A stretch of DNA of 64,000 nucleotides, taken from assembly GCA_034769895.1 (NCBI GenBank), contig CM068369.1, forward strand, positions 149,767,574 through 149,831,573. The letters run 5' to 3'. The DNA comes from Magicicada septendecula. Its lineage: Eukaryota > Arthropoda > Insecta > Hemiptera > Cicadidae. This document shows, one piece after another, positions 38,101 through 48,946 of this stretch (the stretch's first letter is position 1; each line of letters starts with the position of its first letter). The position numbers were made by a program, and so were the translations under genes. The notes below the pieces were generated by a model. The model made no database searches. It was given only the letters and a program-made list of their open reading frames with translations, and was not told the origin of the DNA.

Positions 38101-38699
38101 ATAATATAATTCTAATTGATAATCTACAAGGACTTTACCACCCGTAAGTGAAGATAACCTAAAAAATAGAAAGGTAAACAAATATCGATTGGTTTACAGA
38201 CAGTCTTATGAGTGGTGATAGATTATTTAAAGTATACTAAAACTTTAATAAAAATTTTCAGAAGAGCATTACACTGTTTAAAACTTCACAGCCCTATATT
38301 AATTAATTGATCCTAATTAATTAATTAATAAAATTAAAATAATTTTTTTTTTATAAACAATTTTTTTTTAAATTTCCTTCAAAACAATAAATTTTGTTTT
38401 GAAACGTTCGGCGAAGCTGAGCATATATATTTCTTCATCAACTTTACGCTACTCGACCGGTCTTGCTACCATTGGGACTCGACCAGCTGGGAAACTTAAG
38501 GAAGTGTTTCAGGCCAGTAAGACGTCGAGAGCCACACCAATTAAACACCTTACAACTTACAGATTCACACATCAATCTTATTTATTTTATTACAAATTGA
38601 ATAGTCCAAACAGAGGGGCTTGATTACATCGGAGTCGAACTTCACAATCACAATCTCTTATATCATCAACACACTTACACTAATATTTATTTTATTACA
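35187..38699 (+). repeat. 5' LTR (3,513 bp)
   Basis: TG...CA ends. Extremely long for an LTR; animal LTR elements usually have a few hundred bases. Open frames on either strand (for example 35,516-36,022 minus) occur identically in the 3' LTR simply because the copies are young. Confidence 0.95.
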
Positions 38700-38702
38700 A
38701 AT

Positions 38703-38720
38703 TGGCGCACAACTTTAGGG
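38703..38720 (+). promoter_or_regulatory. Primer-binding site
   Basis: TGGCGCACAACTTTAGGG begins three bases after the LTR end. It resembles the site at 15,881 (TGGCGCCCAACGTGGGGC) in its first ten bases with one change, but diverges later. Confidence 0.7.
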
Positions 38721-38816
38721 GCTTTAATTAGCGATTGGCCTTCCAACCAATACATTCTGCCCAATCACTAGTTGGAGCTAGGCAACAGCTACAAAGCCAG
38801 AGAATTTCGAGGGAAA

Positions 38817-40328
38817 ATGCAACGACGTGCAACATCTAAGAAACGGGCGGCGGAGGCCGAGAAAGAAATAGAAGTTGACATGGACAACAAGGAAGCAACG
38901 CCAATAGACGCGGAAAGTTCGTTGCCACCAGTGTTGTCCAAACAACATGAACAACCAGGGGAACAACCTGAGATGCCTACTCAGACAGAGGAAGTCAATG
39001 TCCAGGAGGGACGATTGGAAAAACCAAAACGGACGGAGGACATGACAACACAACAAATGTTCAGGATGATGATGGAAATGAATAAGAGAATGGAGGAGAG
39101 TAACAAGGAAATGAAGGAAGACTTGAGCAAGAAAATGGACGAAAATAATAAGAAAATGGAATCCACATGTAAGGAATTGAAGGAAGACTTGAGTAAGAAA
39201 ATGGATGAGTGCCACGAGTCGTTAATGGAGAAACTGGATGAGTGCCACAAGTCGACAATGAAGAAGCTGGATGATCAAAATAAAATGCTAGATGACGAGA
39301 CTAAGAAAATGAGAGAGGACAGATTGAAAAGAGAAGAGTTAAGAAAGGAGAAGACCGAAGAAATAAAAAATGATAGCAAACCAGAACCAGAAGAAGTACC
39401 AAATGATAAAACGCAGGAACAAATAATGGTCTTACCTGGAATTAAAACTAGTGGAAATAAGGAAAATATTAAGCAAAGGAAAAGGAGAATGTATCCAAGA
39501 AACTTGATAAAAACGAAGGAAGAGTTGGAGATGATGAAACATGGGTTGATTGATGGCAATAATATCCCAATTACCTATGACAAAGACATCATGAATTCTA
39601 TGAATTATAGAAGGAGAATTGAAGTAATTTCAGAAATAATTTACCACAAGACAGTAGTTTATCACTGGGAAAGGACCAGAGGTAAACAGAATACCACATG
39701 TGGAACAGATCAGTTTCAGCGTAAGACTGGACAATGTTTTTCAGAAAGATGGAAATGTGCTATCGTACCAGACTGTAATGATGACACAGATGAATCACCA
39801 GAATGTATTCCATTAACGTGCCATCCAGGACAGTTCCAGGGTACGGTTAGACTAAAATATATTACTTCAGAGTGGATATGTGATGGTAAACCAGCTTATG
39901 GTGTTTCAGATAAACAAATAATAAGTGATAACCCAGATGAAGATCCTCACAGATATTTGTCAAGTAACACAAAACATGGACCAGAAAAGTATTGGTGTAT
40001 ACAATATGATGATAGAGGGAACCAACCCAGTAATTACGACGGCCCTAACAACCCGCCGCATAATGACCAGTTTATCGGTAATTTTAACGGCATTAGGAAT
40101 AACAACCCCTATCCAAACAGTAGAAACAATTTTTATCAACATAATAATAATATTCTATACAGTCAGAGAAATCTATATCCCAACAATAATGATGACAAAC
40201 CTTACCAACCTAACCGAAATTATTATCATGATAAATTTAGTAATAAAAACAATAACAGTAATAATAACCGAGTGTCGCGCCCTAGGGTAAATTTTATAAG
40301 AGCAACTGAGATGATGGACCCTGGTTGA
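38817..40328 (+). CDS. Gag-like chimeric protein: coiled coil plus decayed LDL-receptor class A repeats (503 aa)
   Basis: The first ATG is at 38,817; the frame is open 15 codons further upstream. Residues about 5-75 are charged. Residues about 80-185 form a heptad-rich Met/Lys/Glu coiled coil with a repeated KEDLSKKMDE unit, as in gag proteins of many insect LTR elements. Residues 295-330 read like an LDL-receptor class A module (C...F...GQC...W.C...PDC...D.SDE..C pattern) with five of six cysteines. Residues about 335-381 are a second module (ICDGK, DEDP) in which most cysteines are replaced, three by Tyr. The last 100 residues are Asn-rich and basic, ending ...RVNFIRATEMMDPG, as in gag tails. 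Gag would package the element RNA. The LDLa part looks captured from a host receptor-type gene and is not expected to fold. Confidence 0.75.
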   Translation: MQRRATSKKRAAEAEKEIEVDMDNKEATPIDAESSLPPVLSKQHEQPGEQPEMPTQTEEVNVQEGRLEKPKRTEDMTTQQMFRMMMEMNKRMEESNKEMKEDLSKKMDENNKKMESTCKELKEDLSKKMDECHESLMEKLDECHKSTMKKLDDQNKMLDDETKKMREDRLKREELRKEKTEEIKNDSKPEPEEVPNDKTQEQIMVLPGIKTSGNKENIKQRKRRMYPRNLIKTKEELEMMKHGLIDGNNIPITYDKDIMNSMNYRRRIEVISEIIYHKTVVYHWERTRGKQNTTCGTDQFQRKTGQCFSERWKCAIVPDCNDDTDESPECIPLTCHPGQFQGTVRLKYITSEWICDGKPAYGVSDKQIISDNPDEDPHRYLSSNTKHGPEKYWCIQYDDRGNQPSNYDGPNNPPHNDQFIGNFNGIRNNNPYPNSRNNFYQHNNNILYSQRNLYPNNNDDKPYQPNRNYYHDKFSNKNNNSNNNRVSRPRVNFIRATEMMDPG

Positions 40329-42957
40329 CACAAATACCACACGACATCAAGAAAAGGGACGGATCATGATAACCGACTACGGCGAAAAACAATGTTGAAG
40401 GAGACGAAATAAATATCATTGAAAGGAAATGATACGAAGAATAAACATAGAAACAAAACTGGGTGTTATGAGTGAAGACTATGTAAGAAAATGAACATGA
40501 CCAATAAGAATATGAGCAATGGAACGACATAAAGAAAATCGTCCATCTTCCTGGGTATATAAAAGAAAAGGCATATATAAAAGAAAAGAAAAAGTGGAGA
40601 TCAACTTATTAAAGTATAAATAATATGGGCCAGTGTAGAGTACAATATAACCCCATATGTTGTGGTAAATGATAAGCATAACAACACATATGAGTTGAGG
40701 GAAATCGTTTCAAGAAAAATCAAAGGAGTGTACAATCAAGCTTCTATGAAGAAATATTATGAAGAATGAGTTGTGAGTTATAGAATTTTGAATTAATTAT
40801 TTTTAAAAATCCTAAAATAATGTAAGTACATCTTACAACCTAATATTTTGAGAAGAACATTTTGGAGAATTAAAAGAAGAATTTTTTAATTTTATTTTAT
40901 AAAAATTTAAAAATAATGTAAGTACATCTTACAACCTAATATTTTGAAAAGAACATTCTGGAGAATTAAAAGAAAAAGAATTTTTAATAATTTTTAAAAA
41001 TTCAAAAATAATGTAAGTACATCTTACAACCTAGTATTTTGAGAAGAACATTTTGGAGAATTATAAGAAGAAGGAATTTAGAATTTATATTTTGAAAAAA
41101 TTCTAAAATATGTAAGTACATCTTACTACAACCTAATAATTTTGGAACAAACTTTATGGAAGAAAGAAAAAGAAAGACTTTTGAATTGAAATATAATTAT
41201 AAAAATTTAAAATTGAGTAAGTACTTCTTACTACAACCTGATTATTTAGAACAAAACTTTATGGAAGAAAGAGAAAGAGAGAGAATTTTGAACTTAATTT
41301 AAAAAAAAAAAAATTTAAAATTAAGCAAGCACAGCTTACTACCACTGAATTATGAGAAAAACATTTTGGAAGAATTAAGAAGAAAGGAATTTTGAAGTTA
41401 ATATACAAAAAATTTAAGAATAAAGTAAGACTAACTTACTATAACTAAGTTTATGAGAAAACTTTATGGTAAATAATTAAGAAGAATTTGAATTTGGAGA
41501 AATACCAAAACATTCAGAAATAATAGTAAGATCACATTACTATAAACAATTCTGAATGAAACAATTCTGGGAATAAATGAATTAAACAGAATTTGAATGT
41601 TGATAGAACGTCAGAACTTTGAAACAAGATAAGATCAACATATTACAAGGATTTATGAGAAATATTTTTCAATTAAATAAAAAGAATAGTTTGAATTTTA
41701 CATTAAAACTAACCAAGTTCCAAAAAATAATTATGTGTCAATTATGATTAAATTGAGAAGAAAATAAAGTGGTTAATTCAGAAAAGAGAATTAACGTTAA
41801 TCCAGAATAAATGCTAGACATTCACAATAGCATTTGAAGGAGTAGAGAAGAATAACAAAAAAGAGTGTAATATGCCAGAGAAAAAAAAAAAAATTTGGAA
41901 GCAAAGAGACTAATTACCTATGAAACGATAATGAAAACAGTTAATTAAGAGCGAAGAAGAACAACTCATACCAAACAGATGGAGAAGATGATTTTGAACA
42001 AATGATAATAATAAGACCTATATGAAATGCAAAGAGAAGAAATACCACATGAAATATAATATAAATGAATTAATGCTAATGAATGCGAAGACGGATTAAT
42101 AACTTTCTAAGAGAAAGGAAAGAACCAAAATGTTTAAATAAAATGATCAATATAACAACCTGTATATCTAATGTAAAGATACAATGTTAAAAAATTAAAT
42201 ATAATATAATAAGACCATTCAAATAATGAATAAGAAAGACTATATATAGAGACCATGCTAATACTATGAATAACCAGAAGAAAGTATAAAGAGAATTCAG
42301 ATGAAGAAGAAAGAGAGTTACACTGTAAACAGTAACCAGAATTATTAAAAGAAAGGTTTTCAACCATAATTAAAATAAATATATCAGACAAGTTAAGAGT
42401 TTTGAAAAAATATATATATAATGAGTATAATAATAATTATGAAGATTTATTAAGATAGAAAGTGAGATAATCTGAGAGACTACGAAGTGGAGAATCCAAA
42501 GATATTTTTATTAGTCGAAAATGAGACTACTTTTTATTTATTTATTCGATGACTGACTGAAGATAATTCCAGCAGCATTATGTTTTTTGAGCAGGGATGG
42601 ATATGCCCCTGTACTCAATTTATAGAAGTGGTGTATGGCCAGCAGAGAAGTAGCGTACAGTGCCCCTCTGATCTGCCCCAGCCCACGTGATAGGGAATGT
42701 TAGGGAATTAATATCCCAAGGATACAACACGAAGTTGATATAGAAAGAAAATGTATTACAATTATAATATATCTCAGAAGACACTAACTATCCGAAAAGG
42801 ATCAGTAGTAAGACAAGTAACCATATATATAAAATTAATAAAACTCTAATTATAAAAAAGTCGATATAAAGATGGAGAAGAAAATGAATTCTAAGAAATG
42901 ATGAAATTATCATAAGAAATTATTTCATCCATAAACATGTCTGAAATAATTACTTCT
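40329..42957 (+). other. Non-coding internal tail replacing pol
   Basis: A-rich on the plus strand, stops in all frames. It contains the stem-loop repeats (40,815-41,560) and purine-rich sequence to the polypurine tract. A complete pol would need about 3 kb of open frame, and none exists. Confidence 0.8.
40815..41560 (+). repeat. About eight ~100-bp tandem units with a GTAAG...CTTAC stem-loop
   Basis: Units begin near 40,822, 40,918, 41,013, 41,108, 41,217, 41,323, 41,425 and 41,526. The best-conserved core is GTAAGTACATCTTACAACCTAA followed, after about ten bases, by GAACATTTTGGAGAATTAA-like sequence. In later units the arms change together (GTAAG/CTTAC, GCAAG/CTTAC, GTAAGA/ACTTAC). Confidence 0.85.
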
Positions 42958-42966
42958 GGAGGGGAG
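42958..42966 (+). promoter_or_regulatory. Polypurine tract
   Basis: GGAGGGGAG lies five bases upstream of the 3' LTR; it would prime plus-strand DNA synthesis. Confidence 0.8.
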
Positions 42967-42971
42967 CAATC

Positions 42972-45900
42972 TGTAGCGTGACAGATGTATGCATAATATT
43001 GAATGGCAATTGATCATTAGAATAATGAAGTTATAATATTTAAAGTTGGAAGAAAGCATTAAGTTTAATATAAATAGATTAATTCATAGCAACTGTGGAA
43101 AGAAATCATTATTATAAAGAAAATCCAAGTTCAAGTAAAAGGAGTTACTAGTGATGAGTCATCCAAGACCAGTCTCATAACCAAAGTTTTCAAGGTATAA
43201 CCCAGGAAGGTAAAATAGTAAATAACAAAGCAGTACACAATATGACCAAACCCACAACGAGGGAGAATAAATAGAATAGAAACCCTAAAATAAGCCAAGA
43301 TCAACCAATACAGGTTGTTTATTTCTGAATTAAAGAAGAAGATGGAGAAGATCCCAAGAAACCTGATGGCATCAAGAACAGATGGAGAAGATACCAGTCC
43401 CAGAAGGCAGGAGAAAAGAAGACTGAAGAAAGAAGAAGAGGGCAGCATCCTGAAGAAGACGTCATGCTCTTATAAAAGACACCCAAATCCCTATATCCCC
43501 AAAATAAATATCTAAAAATAAAAGTATAACGAAATAAAAACCACATGTATACAAATTTAAGAGAGAGGAGTGTATAAAGTAAAAGTTTCCTGTGAACTAA
43601 GATGAAACAATGATATAGTGCCCATGGAACGGGTCTCCATTGAAAAAACGCTAACCAATTTATTATGTTGATAAGACTATACGACCATTTAGCATTAACA
43701 TAATATATAAGTGAAAGTGAACCAGTGATAGTTTTGGGTATTATAAAAAATGAACCTTGTGTTTCATTCTTGGCAATCACAAACATTGGATGCAATGAAA
43801 TATGCATTTTTCAATGACTTAAAATATGTACGGTGACAATATGTTGTTCATAAGACATGAATCTGTTTAAAATAACATTTTTGTTTTACATGAAAAAAAG
43901 AAAAACAGATTTCATAGTGCTTTGTGAACGGTTCATACTATTTATTTGTTAATGACAGGGTACAATTCCCCAAAGACAAGGTATAAAAGACTGTATAAAA
44001 ACTGTAGAATCCTACTTATAATAATAGTTAGAAATAAGAATATAAATATAAGGTTTTAATGTATATAGTACAAGAATGTTTAAAAATGTTTTAGATATAA
44101 GGCCATTTGTTTGGGTCTGAAACAACTAACATCAGAACTATAAAAATAATTACCACTTGTAAATAGTAGAGAGTAATTAAGATGTTAGTTAGTACAAAAC
44201 CTTTGTTGTAAACCATATTTACATGTTGGAAATGGGAATTTTGTTGCAAAATGTCTGATTTGAAGACAACCATTTATTTTAAAAAAAATGTTCTTTATTC
44301 TGTTTTAACTATTATTTGTATTGTAACCAATACTAATTGTTTTTGTGTAATTTGAAAACATGTTTAATTTATAATACTATTTGTAAAAAGTCAGAGAGGG
44401 TATCACACATCATATATTGTTTGTAAATTATTTTGTAAGAAAAATTGTTAAAAAATCATAGGCCAAAAGAATGGAAACCAAACTTAATCAAAACAGAGAA
44501 ATTATTCATTTAAAAGCAAATAAAAAAAAAGGGGTTTAGACAAAATAAACTAGAGATCATGCCATATAATTGCACATACCATTTAGAGAGATTTTAATAA
44601 ATTATATTCAGAATTATGAATAAAAGTGAAAATGACTAAACTCAGAAATTTAGACATGGGAGTCATATATTTCAGAATAATGTTTCAGAATACAACTAAT
44701 TCAATTAATTACCAGAAAATAAGGGAATATGAACCTTTTAATACAATATAGGATTATTAATATTAAATATAACTGATAAAATGGCTGAATTTACATTATA
44801 ACAGGAAGTAAATTTTAATGTTTTGACCTTTCAGAGTATACCTAACTGAAAGTGTAATTACTATTTTTTGGACAGAAAACACTATAAAATGGCATTATTT
44901 AATCTGAAAATAACCAGAATGAACTGAAAGATTAATTTAAAGCAAATCTAGTGAATAAAATTGACAAATAACCAAAGTTTAGGCATTCATATAGTGAAAA
45001 TATAAAGTATTCACAGGATGTGAAAATATTTTTGAACAATGTTAAGGATAATATTATATGGGCTAAGAGTTTAATTGAAACTGAAGGAAACAGTTAGTTA
45101 ATTATTGGTAGTTGAACGGTTAACATGACATACCTTTGAAAACGTGAATGACCTAACCTATAATCGTCATACAAAGCGAGTGTATAGTGAGTTATTGTGA
45201 AATCGCGAGTGACTTGTAAAATACTTCTGAAACTATCATATTATAACAGAAACGATCAAGTAACACTCCATAACACAGAACAATATAAATCTACTCCGAA
45301 AAACACCATAAAACACTAGAAAACTGTATAATACATTAAACCAAATTAGTGACGGAATCGGAGAAAGTGTTTGAACTAATAATTATACAGATACACTAAA
45401 TACAACCCAGAATCACTACACCAGTCACTACACAACATATAACAAGAGATTTGCGGACACGAGAACAGAAATATTGCGTCAAAATACATTATTTGGAATG
45501 CAGCAGCAACGAGCAACATTTTCATCGACTTGACGGCAGCCATCTTTCTTTGACAATTCCAGTGCCTCTTCATGGTTCATCACAGCTGTTTGGTGAAAAC
45601 AATTATTATATTTACAAATTATTATTCAATGTCTGTGTTTATTAATAACTATTAATTTGATTGTAACGTTATACTTTTTAAATATTAGCCCGATTTCTCT
45701 GACTTTGATAATAACTGGCTGTTTAAAGAACCCTATATAATTTTTATATCATATACTTGTAACTTTTTTCGATATCCTGAGAATCGATACTAATCGATAA
45801 GAGTCAATATTGCTATTACTTAATAAAATATTAATACTTTTCAATACTTAATAGTTCTTTATTTCTTCAATAATACTAATTACCAATAATATAATTCTAA

Positions 45901-46484
45901 TTGATAATCTACAAGGACTTTACCACCCGTAAGTGAAGATAACCTAAAAAATAGAAAGGTAAACAAATATCGATTGGTTTACAGACAGTCTTATGAGTGG
46001 TGATAGATTATTTAAAGTATACTAAAACTTTAATAAAAATTTTCAGAAGAGCATTACACTGTTTAAAACTTCACAGCCCTATATTAATTAATTGATCCTA
46101 ATTAATTAATTAATAAAATTAAAATAATTTTTTTTTTATAAACAATTTTTTTTTAAATTTCCTTCAAAACAATAAATTTTGTTTTGAAACGTTCGGCGAA
46201 GCTGAGCATATATATTTCTTCATCAACTTTACGCTACTCGACCGGTCTTGCTACCATTGGGACTCGACCAGCTGGGAAACTTAAGGAAGTGTTTCAGGCC
46301 AGTAAGACGTCGAGAGCCACACCAATTAAACACCTTACAACTTACAGATTCACACATCAATCTTATTTATTTTATTACAAATTGAATAGTCCAAACAGAG
46401 GGGCTTGATTACATCGGAGTCGAACTTCACAATCACAATCTCTTATATCATCAACACACTTACACTAATATTTATTTTATTACA
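42972..46484 (+). repeat. 3' LTR (3,513 bp)
   Basis: Same length as the 5' LTR, constant offset of 7,785 bases throughout. Differences noticed include positions matching 35,529, 36,704, 36,722, 37,442 and 37,649 in the 5' copy. Confidence 0.95.
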
Positions 46485-46499
46485 ATATATATATATATA
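46485..46499. repeat. (AT)n, right side of the insertion site
   Basis: About 15 bases of AT repeat directly follow the LTR end. Confidence 0.9.
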
Positions 46500-47269
46500 A
46501 TCTTAAGACCATGAATTATTTAGTATTATTTAAATTTGTATGTTTTACAGTAACATATTTAAATAATAAATGATCTAAATAAATTAGGCTTTAAAGATTC
46601 AGCAAAAAATACTTTTTGTTAAAATAGTTTCTGTTGTGTGTTATTGGATACAAATTTATTTTAAAATAGAATTTTGGAAGCAATGTTTTTATTATATTTA
46701 CATATTATTTGGTTTGTTGTGCAACTAGACTTTGAAAAACAAAATATTCAGCTATTAGTTGTATCGTTATCATTAAATTATTACAACCCTGTTACCAATT
46801 ACTCATCTCCAAAAAAACTAACTTCTCAGCAACTACGTTGAAGTCTTATACTAAACGAATTACGCTTAATTACTTTGAGAATGTTAATTTCTCAAACTTT
46901 TAAAAGGTTAGCAATAACACACAATGGATTATAGAGGGTAACGGAAATGGTTTCGATACAGTAGAGGGTAACGAGCTGGTTACTATACGTAGGAGTATAG
47001 TTGTTATGTCCACTACAACACAGTAAACAATTCTACCTCATCGACAGAAATATCAATATAGTTTGACCGTTCGTCTGGAAAACTACTGCACTTTTCATTA
47101 TACGGCAATCTCTCCCCCTCGCCTCAGAAATGCAGCTATTTATATTATGTTATTGATTAAACAACTAAGTTTGTATCCTTCATAACAATAATATCCGTAT
47201 TTTCCAGATGTATGATGCACATTTATATTTAGACAAACTTACTTATTTCAATCGGTCTTATGACTTTTT

Positions 47270-47312
47270 TTTATATTGATGACGCGTTTCAAAGCATATG
47301 CTTCATCATCGG
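47270..47312 (-). ncRNA. Degenerate hammerhead-like motif, copy 1
   Basis: Minus strand: CCGATGA (core, one base off CTGATGA), TGAAGCATATGCTTT (stem II hairpin), GAA, ACGCGT (palindromic minimal stem III), C. Stem I could not be built. Sequence on both sides resembles 53,918-53,956, so this is a dispersed repeat end, probably from another Penelope-like family. Not expected to cleave. Confidence 0.45.
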
Positions 47313-47550
47313 AACGGATCTTAAAATATCCCTCATAGGAGGTCCCATTATTTAGAAATCCAATTATCATTTACACTGTATATACCTATTCACGTTGTAA
47401 CGTGGTATGTATCCTATTATTATAATAATCATATAAATCTAAATATAAATCTTACCCTTCAATGTACATTGACATTTATTGACATGCAATGCCCTTCTCT
47501 TCAGTTAGTAGCTCCTTTTGGTTCGATAACATAAAAACTCTTTCTCAGGG

Positions 47551-47720
47551 TTGTAACGGCTGCGGCCGTTACGTAAAAATTTAATAACTAGACTCTTGGC
47601 CTAGATGGAAGAAAAAATGCGCTGGAGCCCATATAGTGACAGGACTTGCAATAAAACACTCTTTAAACAGTAACAATTCTTTTTATTAGTGTTACATAAT
47701 CGTAAAATTTCACTACAGTT
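47551..47720. repeat. LTR-like interspersed repeat, copy 2
   Basis: Starts TGTAACGGCTGCGGCCGTTACG and shares ordered motifs with 28,407-28,640. Right end not found. Confidence 0.4.
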
Positions 47721-48687
47721 TATAACTAGGATTCTTGTAATATATAAGCAGGTAATAATAATAAGAATGTAAGAATCGTAATAATAAGAATGTACAGCAA
47801 TAATTCTTGTAATTATCCTTCCTGTTTCATCTTTCGTTTTATGTATTTAAAAAAAATTTATATATATATATATATATATACTGAATTTATATGATGGCAA
47901 TCACCACCACCATTAACCATAAGATTTAATGAACAGTATCACAGGTGGATACTCTTAACTGATATAATAATAAATCACCGTATGTATTTAGCGGACATGT
48001 TCTGACAAAAATTTTGATCATTAAAAAAAAAAATGAAAATGCTGTTTATAAAACTAACCTTTCTGCTAATATTTATGAATGCAAATAACAATAAAATTAA
48101 TCAAGCGGCCTGACAAGCAGGTGCTCTTATACAGTTAATAATATGAATCAACATATATATATTTTCACATGGGCTAGTTCGAACGAAATTTCATCTGTTT
48201 CATCGCTTAATCATCATAACATTCACTATGTTTCAGTTTCTAGAGAATATATCTACATATATGCAATGTGCAGTAATAACATAAATGAAAAGTAATATTA
48301 TCACTGTAAAATAAGCAGACTATGCAAAAGTGAATGCCCTTTTTTTAACACAGGTTATAGTGAATCAGAACTATGCATCGATTAGACATGTTCTCAGACA
48401 ATTTTTCTAATTATAAATTTGAAACTATAGTTCATATACATGTCCATTTCTACTTCGAACATCGGTAAGTGTAGTAGTTGTTGAGTTTTGATGTGAATGC
48501 GAATGAACATCTTATGGTTCGTTCTCAGTGTCATGTAAGGTTTTGCCGCGACCAATATTTGTGTACTTTCGAGGGCCTCGTGTGCAAAAACTATAAGGAT
48601 TACAGAATATCTAAAACTATGACTGGATAGCCCGTTTCGTCGACTACCGGAAATGGTTTGTCGCGAGCGGGGGAGGGGGTTGCGCGG

Positions 48688-48781
48688 TGACGTCACAGCG
48701 CTGCGCGTGGGGGTCTAAATTTGGGCTTGTGTGGGCACGGCGCGCGCTCAGTTCAGTTGTATCTCCGGAACGAGTTGGTCG
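48688..48781 (+). promoter_or_regulatory. Candidate Helentron promoter: CRE, initiator and DPE
   Basis: TGACGTCA lies at 48,688-48,695. An arthropod initiator TCAGTT has its A at 48,750 (a second one at 48,755). GGTCG at 48,777-48,781 fits the downstream promoter element consensus RGWYV at exactly +28 from A 48,750. No TATA box is needed for this promoter type. The first ATG of the transposase follows at 48,947. Confidence 0.5.
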
Positions 48782-48946
48782 ATTTTAGTGATCGAGGTGT
48801 CTACGGAGAGCTGAGAACGTGAGTTAGAAGATAATAACACAAGAAATATAAAATTAACATTGGAAAGCAGAAAATATTGAGATTTTGTGAAAATACCGCG
48901 TCCTTAGAAGAGAAAGAAGGCTGTAAAATCTGGAACTCCGAACAAA

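Larger units (their letters stand above)
35187..46484 (+). mobile_element. Complete non-autonomous LTR retrotransposon with 3,513-bp LTRs (11.3 kb)
   Basis: Two direct repeats of identical length (35,187-38,699 and 42,972-46,484) begin TGTAGCGTGACAG and end TTATTACA. Inside are a primer-binding site (38,703), one gag-like ORF (38,817-40,328), a non-coding repeat-rich tail, and a polypurine tract (42,958-42,966) next to the 3' LTR. No protease, reverse transcriptase, RNase H or integrase is encoded, so the element must be mobilised by proteins from another element. By eye I found only about five or six base differences between the LTRs and no length change, which points to very recent insertion. 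It sits in an AT microsatellite. The target duplication cannot be read because the target is a simple repeat. Confidence 0.93.
46500..48639. other. AT-rich unassigned sequence
   Basis: No genes. Contains a hammerhead-like motif (47,270), an LTR-like repeat (47,551) and a (TA)n run near 47,858-47,880, listed separately where useful. Confidence 0.45.
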
